64,000 nt of DNA, taken from contig DCKD01000096.1 in the NCBI GenBank assembly GCA_002320245.1, forward strand, positions 1-64,000. Reading direction: 5' to 3'. Source of the stretch: Lachnospiraceae bacterium UBA1683. GTDB taxonomy: Bacteria > Bacillota > Clostridia > Lachnospirales > Lachnospiraceae. Positions 51,421-58,749 of the stretch are shown one piece after another. The notes beneath the pieces were generated by a model. It made no database searches. It was given only the letters and a program-made list of their open reading frames with translations, and was not told where the DNA came from. The translations under genes and the position numbers were made by a program. Numbering within the stretch: position 1 is the stretch's first letter; every line of letters begins with the position of its first letter.

Positions 51421-52656
51421 ATGTATGATTTTGATGAAATTGTGAAAACAGATGCAGAAGTGGCAGAGGCGATTCAGGACGAGATGAAACGGCAGAATTC
51501 ACACATTGAGCTGATTGCATCTGAAAACTGGGTAAGTAAAGCCGTTATGGCGGCAATGGGAAGCCCGCTGACCAATAAATATGCGGAAGGATATCCTGGA
51601 AAGAGATATTATGGCGGATGCCAGTGTGTGGATACAGTAGAAAATCTCGCAAGAGAGCGTGCAAAGAAACTGTTCGGATGCGAATATGTCAATGTACAGC
51701 CGCACTCCGGAGCACAGGCAAACATGGCGGTTATGTTTGCAATGCTGGAACCGGGGGACAAGATTATGGGAATGAATCTGGATCATGGCGGTCATCTGAC
51801 ACATGGCTCACCGGTTAATTTTTCCGGGAAATATTTTGACTGTGTACATTACAGAGTAGATGGGAACGGTTTTATTGATTACGACGATGTGCTTCGAATC
51901 GCCAAAGAGCAGAAACCGAAGCTGATTGTTGCCGGGGCAAGTGCTTATGCAAGAACCATTGATTTTAAACGGTTCCGCGAGATTGCAGACGAAGTCGGCG
52001 CTTATCTGATGGCAGATATCGCGCATATTGCCGGTCTTGTTGCCACAGGGCTTCATCCAAGCCCGATTCCGTATGCGCATGTAACGACCACGACAACGCA
52101 CAAGACGCTGCGGGGACCTCGCGGGGGTATGATTATGTGCAGCGAGGAGATGAACAAAAAGTTTAACTTCAACAAAGCGGTATTTCCCGGGATTCAGGGC
52201 GGACCGCTGATGCATGTGATTGCCGGAAAAGCAGTTTGTTTCAAAGAGGCACTGGAGCCGGAATATAAGACTTATATGGAGCAGGTTGTAAAGAATGCGA
52301 AAGCGCTCAGTGAGGATTTGATGAAGCGTGGTGTAAGAATTGTATCCGGCGGTACAGACAATCATCTGATGCTTGTAGATTTGTCAGGCACGGAAATCAG
52401 CGGAAAAGAACTGGAGAAACGTCTGGATGACGCACATATCACTGCCAATAAGAATACGATTCCGAACGATCCGCGTTCTCCGTTTGTTACAAGCGGGGTA
52501 AGACTGGGAACACCGGCAGTTACTACACGTGGCATGGTAGAAGAGGACATGGATAAGATTGCGGAAATTATCGTGATGGTAATGGAAGGTGAAGAAAATG
52601 TCGGGAAGGCAAAAGCAATGGTTGCTGAACTGACGGCAAGATATCCGCTTTGCTAG
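51421..52656 (+). CDS. glyA: Serine hydroxymethyltransferase
   Basis: Interconverts serine and glycine with tetrahydrofolate, the main source of one-carbon units. 411 residues. HIELIASENWVSKAVMAAMG and KYAEGYPGKRYYGGCQCVD near the N-terminus, and the PLP Lys in TTTTHKTLRGPRGGMI (near 228). GGAGG site before ATG. Single-gene unit ended by the hairpin at 52781-52814; the gap 52657-52780 holds nothing I recognise, and I see no glycine-riboswitch-like sequence upstream. Confidence 0.97.
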   Translation: MYDFDEIVKTDAEVAEAIQDEMKRQNSHIELIASENWVSKAVMAAMGSPLTNKYAEGYPGKRYYGGCQCVDTVENLARERAKKLFGCEYVNVQPHSGAQANMAVMFAMLEPGDKIMGMNLDHGGHLTHGSPVNFSGKYFDCVHYRVDGNGFIDYDDVLRIAKEQKPKLIVAGASAYARTIDFKRFREIADEVGAYLMADIAHIAGLVATGLHPSPIPYAHVTTTTTHKTLRGPRGGMIMCSEEMNKKFNFNKAVFPGIQGGPLMHVIAGKAVCFKEALEPEYKTYMEQVVKNAKALSEDLMKRGVRIVSGGTDNHLMLVDLSGTEISGKELEKRLDDAHITANKNTIPNDPRSPFVTSGVRLGTPAVTTRGMVEEDMDKIAEIIVMVMEGEENVGKAKAMVAELTARYPLC

Positions 52657-52780
52657 TATAAGCAACACCAAATGACCTTATGTTTCACTTGCCTGAATCG
52701 GTTTATGCTTATGTATGCAGGCATCCGATGCATAAATACGTTGCAGATGCGCATGACTCTGAATAATTACAAACTAACGC

Positions 52781-52814
52781 AAAAAAACAGCACCGTTTGA
52801 GGTGCTGTTTTTTC
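52781..52814. terminator. Bidirectional terminator between glyA and the cold-shock gene
   Basis: AAAAAACAGCACC-GTTTGA-GGTGCTGTTTTTT, a perfect 13-bp stem with A and T runs on both sides. Confidence 0.92.
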
Positions 52815-52890
52815 AATCTCATTTCATTGTATTGCTTTTAAATATTAAATAGAAAATTTATATAATTAAAAGGTACATTTAAAAATCTGA

Positions 52891-53088
52891 TTAAAGTTTT
52901 ACTACATTCGTTGCCTGTGGTCCCTTAGCGCCTTCTGTTACGTCGAACTCAACAGCCTGGCCTTCTTCTAAGGATTTGAATCCATCCATTACTAATCCTG
53001 AGTAGTGTACGAATACATCATTTCCTTCAGAATCAGAGATGAATCCATAACCTTTTTGGTTGTTAAACCATTTTACTGTACCTGTCAT
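52891..53088 (-). CDS. cspA: Cold-shock domain protein
   Basis: 65 residues of a single cold-shock OB fold: MTGTVKWFNNQKGYGFISDS carries RNP-1-like KGYGFI, DVFVHYSGL carries RNP-2, and it ends GPQATNVVKL. Binds single-stranded RNA and DNA. ATG 53088 has GGAGG 8 nt upstream; the longer frame to 53103 lacks a site. The leader of ~75 nt contains an AGGCA/TGCCT hairpin. Confidence 0.95.
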   Translation of the reverse strand: MTGTVKWFNNQKGYGFISDSEGNDVFVHYSGLVMDGFKSLEEGQAVEFDVTEGAKGPQATNVVKL

Positions 53089-53168
53089 TGTGTGAACCTC
53101 CATTAAGAATAAAAAATATTGTGTCTGTACCGCACAGGCAAATGAATGCCTAATAACAATACTGTTTC

Positions 53169-53197
53169 ATGGTAGCATATTTAACAATGAAAGTCAA
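53169..53197 (-). promoter_or_regulatory. Promoter of the cold-shock gene
   Basis: On the minus strand TTGACT (53197-53192), 17 nt, TACCAT (53174-53169). Confidence 0.5.
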
Positions 53198-53240
53198 CTT
53201 ATTTCTTGGGTGTTTTGTAAAAATGTACAAATGTGATAAA

Positions 53241-53313
53241 AGAACAGATGTTTGAAAAATGTCTTGATGTTATGGGAAGAATATGCTATAATAGTAAAAA
53301 GAACATATGTTCT
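53241..53313 (+). promoter_or_regulatory. SOS-type promoter with two LexA boxes
   Basis: TTGATG (53264-53269), 17 nt, TATAAT (53287-53292). AGAACATATGTTCT (53300-53313) is a perfect 14-bp palindrome and has the GAAC-N4-GTTC core of the Firmicute LexA (DinR) box. A second, near-consensus box AGAACAGATGTTTG lies at 53241-53254, upstream of the -35. Flanking boxes would block the promoter until LexA is cleaved after DNA damage. Confidence 0.8.
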
Positions 53314-53366
53314 AAAAAGAGAGCATAAACAGGGAAAGAAAAGTATGTATGGGCGAGGTGTGAAAG

Positions 53367-54698
53367 ATGACAGAGAAAATTCAGGTACAGATGTCGATGT
53401 ATGATAAACTTCAGATATTATCGGATGCTGCAAAGTATGATGTCGCATGTACATCCAGTGGGGTAGACCGGCAGAATGACGGGACCGGAACCGGCAACTG
53501 CAAGGCAGCGGGTATCTGCCACAGCTTTGCCGCGGACGGAAGGTGTATTTCTTTGCTGAAGATTCTGTTTACAAACGAGTGCATTTTTGACTGTAAGTAT
53601 TGTATTAACCGTTCTTCCAACGATGTAATACGTGCTTCTTTCACACCGGATGAAGTTTGTTCCCTGACGATGGAGTTTTACCGGAGGAATTATATCGAAG
53701 GCTTATTTCTGAGCTCCGGTATCCTGAAGAGCCCGAATTATACGATGGAACTGATTTATGCAGCAATCTATAAACTCCGGACGGTATACCGTTTTCAGGG
53801 ATATATTCATGTGAAGGCGATTCCGGGAACGGATGGAGAACTGATTCGCAGAATCGGCTTCCTGACGGACCGGATGAGTGTCAATCTGGAATTGCCGACG
53901 GCAGAAAGCCTGCATCTGCTTGCTCCGCATAAGAGCCGGAGGAATATTCTGACACCGATGCGCCTTGTACAGAATAAGATGGAGGAAAATAGGCAGGAGA
54001 TTGCACTGTATAACAAAACGCCAAGATTTGTACCTGCGGGACAAAGTACGCAGATGATAATTGGCGCCACGCCTGAGACGGATTACCAGATATTGAACGT
54101 GGCAGAGTCACTATATAAAAAATTTGAGTTAAAAAGAGTGTTTTATTCTGCGTTTGTCGCTGTGAATGAGGATTCGGCATTGCCGGCACGGACCGGGGAG
54201 GGACCTCCGCTTTTAAGAGAGCACCGGCTTTATCAGGCGGACTGGCTGTTGCGTTTCTATCGGTTTGAGGCACGGGAGCTGCTGGACGAACAGAATCCCA
54301 ATTTCAATATTTTTCTTGATCCAAAGTGTAACTGGGCGCTGAAACATCTGGAACAGTTTCCGGTGGAGGTGAACCGGGCAGATTATGAGATGCTGCTGAG
54401 GGTTCCGGGAATTGGCGTGAAATCGGCATTGCGTATAGTGAAGGCAAGAACGATGGGAAACCTGAAGTTCGAAGATCTGAAAAAAATGGGAGTTGTGCTC
54501 AAAAGAGCCCTGTATTTTCTGACTTGCAACGGTAAGATGATGTATAAGACGAAGATAGATGAAGATTATATTACAAGAAATTTGTTAAATACAAAAGAAC
54601 GTCTGCCGGATTCAGTGTCGGGTATGACATATCGGCAGTTGTCTCTGTTTGATGATATGAATTTTACGGAGGGCAATGTATTACAAATCATAAAATGA
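53367..54698 (+). CDS. Putative DNA modification/repair radical SAM protein (TIGR03916-like)
   Basis: 443 residues. The radical SAM cysteines are in ECIFDCKYCINR (near residues 73-82, CxxxCxxC). Extra cysteines before it (VACTSSG, CKAAGICHSF, GRCISL) may bind a second cluster. A radical SAM barrel follows, with GLFLSSGI and YIHVKAIPG, and a C-terminal helix-hairpin-helix (RVPGIGVKSALRIVKARTMG, near 350) points to DNA binding. Known only as a family linked to uracil-DNA glycosylase-like genes; the reaction is not established. Expressed behind LexA-type boxes with the next gene. Confidence 0.88.
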   Translation: MTEKIQVQMSMYDKLQILSDAAKYDVACTSSGVDRQNDGTGTGNCKAAGICHSFAADGRCISLLKILFTNECIFDCKYCINRSSNDVIRASFTPDEVCSLTMEFYRRNYIEGLFLSSGILKSPNYTMELIYAAIYKLRTVYRFQGYIHVKAIPGTDGELIRRIGFLTDRMSVNLELPTAESLHLLAPHKSRRNILTPMRLVQNKMEENRQEIALYNKTPRFVPAGQSTQMIIGATPETDYQILNVAESLYKKFELKRVFYSAFVAVNEDSALPARTGEGPPLLREHRLYQADWLLRFYRFEARELLDEQNPNFNIFLDPKCNWALKHLEQFPVEVNRADYEMLLRVPGIGVKSALRIVKARTMGNLKFEDLKKMGVVLKRALYFLTCNGKMMYKTKIDEDYITRNLLNTKERLPDSVSGMTYRQLSLFDDMNFTEGNVLQIIK

Positions 54699-54728
54699 CA
54701 GTGGAAAATTGAGTGAGGGATGTTGGAT

Positions 54729-55499
54729 ATGAAGAAAGTTTATGTATGTGAGGATACAATTACGGGAATGTATTCTGCGATTTATGATGCGTGGATAGAA
54801 AGCCGGAATGATGAGGTGGGAATCGAGCTTCGGGGGCAGATGAACCAGCAGTTATTCTGTGAATACAGGGAAGTTACCGAGGCAAGCCATAAGGCAGTTG
54901 CGGTTGAACATCTGATTCAGAAGAATCTTGGATATAACTGTTACTGGGATATTTATCATGCGCTGCTGTCCGGGGATTCACTGAAAGCAGAGGCAGTGTT
55001 TCACGTAATGCAGGAGGCAAGGCATATGGAGGACAGTAAGAAGGTGATGGAACATCTGACAAATGCAGATGTGGCAAAGGTATTCGAGCTGAGCAGAAAA
55101 GTAGGGAATGAAGCACATTTGTTTATTGAGTTCATCCGGTTCCGTGAGCTGCAAAATGGTGTGCTATTTTCCGAAATTACACCGAAAAGCCGTGTATTGA
55201 CTTGCATCGGTGACCATTTTGCCAACCGTTTTCCGCTGGAGAACTGGATGATATTTGATAAGACGCACAAGGAATTCCTTGTGCATCAGAAGCAATGCCA
55301 GTGGGTGCTTGTGGCAGGGGAAGAACTGAATCAGGAGATGACGGAGCGGGTGTCCGATGCGGAGGCAGAGTATCAGCGGTTATGGAAAGGGTTCTTTCAG
55401 AGCATTGGGATTAAGGAACGGACGAACCCGGTCTGTCAGCGGACACATCTTCCCATCCATTTCCGTCGGGATATGACGGAATTTCAGACATTGCAGTGA
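54729..55499 (+). CDS. Putative DNA repair/metabolism protein (TIGR03915-like, DUF4130)
   Basis: 256 residues. KKVYVCEDTITGMYSAIYDA at the start, KVFELSRKVGNEAHLFIEFI and FSEITPKSRVLTCIGDHFA near the centre, and WMIFDKTHKEFLVH mark the TIGR03915/DUF4130 family that accompanies the radical SAM protein. In many genomes this domain is fused to a uracil-DNA glycosylase; here that domain is absent. GAGGG lies 9 nt before the ATG at 54729, better than the abutting ATG at 54720. 30 nt after its partner; the function is unknown. Confidence 0.82.
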   Translation: MKKVYVCEDTITGMYSAIYDAWIESRNDEVGIELRGQMNQQLFCEYREVTEASHKAVAVEHLIQKNLGYNCYWDIYHALLSGDSLKAEAVFHVMQEARHMEDSKKVMEHLTNADVAKVFELSRKVGNEAHLFIEFIRFRELQNGVLFSEITPKSRVLTCIGDHFANRFPLENWMIFDKTHKEFLVHQKQCQWVLVAGEELNQEMTERVSDAEAEYQRLWKGFFQSIGIKERTNPVCQRTHLPIHFRRDMTEFQTLQ

Positions 55500-55676
55500 A
55501 GGGCAGGGGTTCGGCATTCACTCTCACGGTGTTTCCTCATTCAGCTGTTTTCTCATTCAGACAGAAAAACACTGCATTCACGCAAAAAATATTGTATAAT
55601 GGAAAAAGAGAGAATAAGATAGAATCAACATCAGGAAGAAAAGCCGGATGGAATAATACAGAGAGAAGGGAGAAGA

Positions 55677-56120
55677 ATGGGAAGAGAAGTGTTAATATGG
55701 CTTGGGTTGCTGATATTGTTTTTGGTTATTGAGATTGCAACGGTCGGACTTACGACCATCTGGATGGCGGGCGGCGCACTGGCAGCATTATTTCTGGAAC
55801 TTGCGGGGCTGAACATCGGGTGGCAGATTGGCGCATTTCTTGTTATTTCATTTGTGTTGCTTGTATTTACAAGACCTTTTGCGATGAAGTACATAAATTC
55901 TCATCACGAGAAGACAAATTATGAAGGAATTATCGGAAAAGTGGTTAGAATAACAGAAAAGGTAGATAATCTACAGGAGACAGGAACGGCTGTTGTCAAT
56001 GGGCTTGAGTGGATGACACGCACAGAGAAAGACGGAGAGACGCTGAATCCGGGGGATTTGGCAAAGGTTGTACGGATTTCCGGAGTCAAATTAATTGTCA
56101 GAAAGTATGAGGAGGAATAA
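55677..56120 (+). CDS. NfeD family membrane protein
   Basis: 147 residues. Two or three membrane helices (VLIWLGLLILFLVIEIATVG; WMAGGALAALFLELAGL; IGAFLVISFVLLVFTRPF) are followed by a C-terminal OB fold (YEGIIGKVVRITEKVDNL, ending KLIVRKYEEE). Short-form NfeD without the protease domain. It pairs with the SPFH protein 3 nt downstream, a near-universal arrangement in which both sit in ordered membrane domains. The 177-bp gap before it (55500-55676) has a TATAAT-like element near 55595 but no clear gene. Confidence 0.9.
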   Translation: MGREVLIWLGLLILFLVIEIATVGLTTIWMAGGALAALFLELAGLNIGWQIGAFLVISFVLLVFTRPFAMKYINSHHEKTNYEGIIGKVVRITEKVDNLQETGTAVVNGLEWMTRTEKDGETLNPGDLAKVVRISGVKLIVRKYEEE

Positions 56121-56123
56121 GAA

Positions 56124-57062
56124 ATGATTGGGATTAGTGTACTGATAGTGATTTTGGTAATTGCATTGGCGATTATTGTTACAAGTATTAAGATTGTTCC
56201 GCAGGCACATGCATATATTCTGGAACGTCTGGGAGGTTACAGAGATACGTGGAGCGTCGGGCTTCACTTCAAGATTCCGCTTCTGGACAGAGTCGCAAAG
56301 CGTATTTCGCTGAAGGAACAGGTCGTTGATTTTGAGCCGCAGGCGGTAATTACCAAGGATAATGTTACGATGCAGATTGATACGGTCGTATTCTTTCAGA
56401 TTACAGATCCGAAGAAATATGCGTATGGAGTGGAAAGCCCGATTTCAGCCATTGAAAATCTGACAGCGACGACGCTCCGTAATATTATTGGTGATTTGGA
56501 ACTGGATGAGACACTGACATCACGTGAGACAATCAACACGAAAATGCGCACCATCCTGGATATTGCGACGGATGAGTGGGGAATCAAAGTAAACCGTGTG
56601 GAATTGAAAAATATTATGCCTCCGAAGGCAATTCAGGATGCGATGGAGAAACAGATGAAGGCGGAGCGTGAACGAAGAGAGGCAATCCTCCGTGCGGAGG
56701 GAGAGAAGAAGTCCACGATTCTTGTTGCGGAAGGTGAGAAAGAATCCGTGATCCTGGAGGCAGAGGCATCCAAGCAGGCAGCAATCCTGAAGGCGGAAGC
56801 TGAAAAGCAGAAGAGAATCAAAGAGGCGGAAGGTCAGGCGGAGGCAATCCGGACAGTGCAGAAAGCAACGGCGGAAGGAATTGAGTTTGTGAAGGCGGCA
56901 GGAGCAGATGATGCCGTACTTACATTGAAGAGTCTGGAAGCATTTGCAAAAGCAGCGGATGGAAGAGCCACAAAAATTATCATTCCGTCCGAGCTGCAGG
57001 GAATCGCAGGCCTGACAAAGACGATTGCAGAAGTTGCGCATGTAGAGAAATGTGAAGGATAA
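56124..57062 (+). CDS. SPFH/Band 7 (stomatin-like) membrane protein
   Basis: 312 residues. One N-terminal membrane helix, then the SPFH domain (IVPQAHAYILERLGGYRDTW, SLKEQVVDFEPQAVITKDNV, TATTLRNIIGDLELDETLTS), a long Ala/Glu-rich coiled coil (residues ~185-260) and a C-terminal segment. QmcA/paraslipin-like. It probably oligomerises on the membrane with NfeD; role in membrane organisation or protein quality control is inferred from the family. Confidence 0.93.
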   Translation: MIGISVLIVILVIALAIIVTSIKIVPQAHAYILERLGGYRDTWSVGLHFKIPLLDRVAKRISLKEQVVDFEPQAVITKDNVTMQIDTVVFFQITDPKKYAYGVESPISAIENLTATTLRNIIGDLELDETLTSRETINTKMRTILDIATDEWGIKVNRVELKNIMPPKAIQDAMEKQMKAERERREAILRAEGEKKSTILVAEGEKESVILEAEASKQAAILKAEAEKQKRIKEAEGQAEAIRTVQKATAEGIEFVKAAGADDAVLTLKSLEAFAKAADGRATKIIIPSELQGIAGLTKTIAEVAHVEKCEG

Positions 57063-57147
57063 GCTTGTGTTTATGAGCAGGCAGCGAAGCGTATTGGGAA
57101 CGCTTACTCTATAAATTGTCTGTGGATAGACAGAGTAGGAATTGTGT

Positions 57148-57885
57148 ATGTTGAGAGTACTGGTGCTGGAAGATGAAACGTTCAGCAGAAAAGCATTGGT
57201 TTCCATACTACAGAATACATCCGGAGAGATAACGGTGGATGCGGCGGCAGACCTTGCATCGGCAAGGATGCTGCTTGACAGCACCGTTTCTTTTGATTTA
57301 TTCTTGTTGGATGTAAATCTGGACTGCGGGAACCGGGAAGATATATCCGGAATACAGTTTGCGGAAGAAGTCCGGGCAAAGCGTGAATATGAATTTACTC
57401 CGTTGGTTATGGTCACTTCAGTCGCCGGGATGGAAATGGAAGCATATCGGAGGCTGCATTGTTATCAATATCTCGTAAAACCATATGAACAGAAAGAAAT
57501 CGAAGAGCTGCTCCAAAAAGTTTTGTTTCATATGCATGCAAAGGAAAGACCATCGGTCGTTGTAAAAAAGAATGGAATTAACTATAAAATCGATTGCGAA
57601 GATATTATGTTCTGTAAGGCAATTCCGAGAGGAGTCTGTTTGTTCCTGAAAAAAGAACAGATGGAGATTCCGTATCTGACAATCCGACAGTTGTTGGAGA
57701 AACTGCCGAAGGATCAGTTCGTTCAATGCCATCGAATTTTTGTTGTGAATAAAGATGCGGTGAAATATTACGATTTGGTGAATCAGATGATTGTAGTGGA
57801 AGGATATAATACACCGATTGATATCGGGGTAACGTTTAAGCAGGAAATCAAAAAAATTATACAGAGACAGGGAGAAATGCGATGA
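57148..57885 (+). CDS. LytTR-family response regulator
   Basis: 245 residues. The receiver domain (LRVLVLEDETFSRKALVSIL; phospho-acceptor Asp in FLLDVNLDCG; YLVKPYEQKE) is followed by a LytTR DNA-binding domain (KKNGINYKIDCEDIMFCKAI, FVQCHRIFVVNKDAVKYYD). ATG 57148 is used; the TTG at 57142 has no site. An AAGCGT/ACGCTT inverted repeat lies upstream (57085-57105). Overlaps the kinase by ATGA. AgrA-like, but no autoinducing-peptide gene is visible. Confidence 0.9.
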   Translation: MLRVLVLEDETFSRKALVSILQNTSGEITVDAAADLASARMLLDSTVSFDLFLLDVNLDCGNREDISGIQFAEEVRAKREYEFTPLVMVTSVAGMEMEAYRRLHCYQYLVKPYEQKEIEELLQKVLFHMHAKERPSVVVKKNGINYKIDCEDIMFCKAIPRGVCLFLKKEQMEIPYLTIRQLLEKLPKDQFVQCHRIFVVNKDAVKYYDLVNQMIVVEGYNTPIDIGVTFKQEIKKIIQRQGEMR

Positions 57886-58724
57886 ATCAGAAAAACCGGA
57901 AAAATTTATATCGGATATTCTGCGCGGTTTTACTTGTGATTGGCATCTATCTTGTAGCAGAGCTGACAGTGAGCGGAACATTAGATTTCAAGCTGATTGT
58001 TATATTTATATTCCTTCTTATTGTGATTTTATGGGCGGCGGCAGATTGGAAACTGACGAATGAATTGCTGCAGAATCAGGAAAAGGAGCTCAGGATGTAT
58101 CAGCTCTACATTCAGCCATTGGAGGAACTGGTAAAGGAAATCCGTGCAAAACAGCATGAATTTGATAACCATATGAATGCAATTTTAAGTATGCATTTAA
58201 CAGTCGATAATTATGAGGAGCTGGTGGAACAGCAATCCAGATATATACAGGAGGTTCGAATGGATGGTGCCAGCCAGTATTTGCCTTTGCTGCGTATTAG
58301 TGATAAAGTATTGGCAGGCTTTTTGTACAGTAAGATTATCAGTGCGCCGGAGGATGTCCAGACAGATGTGGAAGTCAATAACTGGCAGATTCTGTCCGGA
58401 ATGTCAGAGCATTGGCTCATTGAGGTTGTCGGTGTGCTTGTGGATAATGCGTATGAATCAGGGAGCAAAAAAGTAAAAATCTTTCTGGATTCCAGAGATG
58501 ACAAGATGATTTTCGAGATACTAAATCAGTATCAGAGACTGCCGTATGAAGAGATTGGCAGATTTTTTGAGAATGGATATACAACGAAAACATTTGATAC
58601 GGAAAAGCATGGATTGGGACTATATCGTGCGAAACGTATCGTAGAGAAGTCGGGTGGCAGCATCCTTGCTGGACAGGAAGAAATCGCAGGAGAAAACTAT
58701 ATTCACTTTACGATTGAAATATAG
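57882..58724 (+). CDS. GHKL sensor histidine kinase (AgrC-like, short sensor)
   Basis: 280 residues. Two membrane helices (~10-30, ~35-55) with almost no extracellular loop, a coiled coil, the phospho-acceptor His in RAKQHEFDNHMNAI (near 89), and a GHKL ATPase with VLVDNAYESGSKK and GLGLYRAKRIV. AgrC proteins have a six- or seven-helix sensor; this one is reduced, so it may sense the membrane or a partner protein instead. Confidence 0.88.
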   Translation: MNQKNRKNLYRIFCAVLLVIGIYLVAELTVSGTLDFKLIVIFIFLLIVILWAAADWKLTNELLQNQEKELRMYQLYIQPLEELVKEIRAKQHEFDNHMNAILSMHLTVDNYEELVEQQSRYIQEVRMDGASQYLPLLRISDKVLAGFLYSKIISAPEDVQTDVEVNNWQILSGMSEHWLIEVVGVLVDNAYESGSKKVKIFLDSRDDKMIFEILNQYQRLPYEEIGRFFENGYTTKTFDTEKHGLGLYRAKRIVEKSGGSILAGQEEIAGENYIHFTIEI

Positions 58725-58749
58725 AAAGAATTAAGAGAGTATTTATGAC

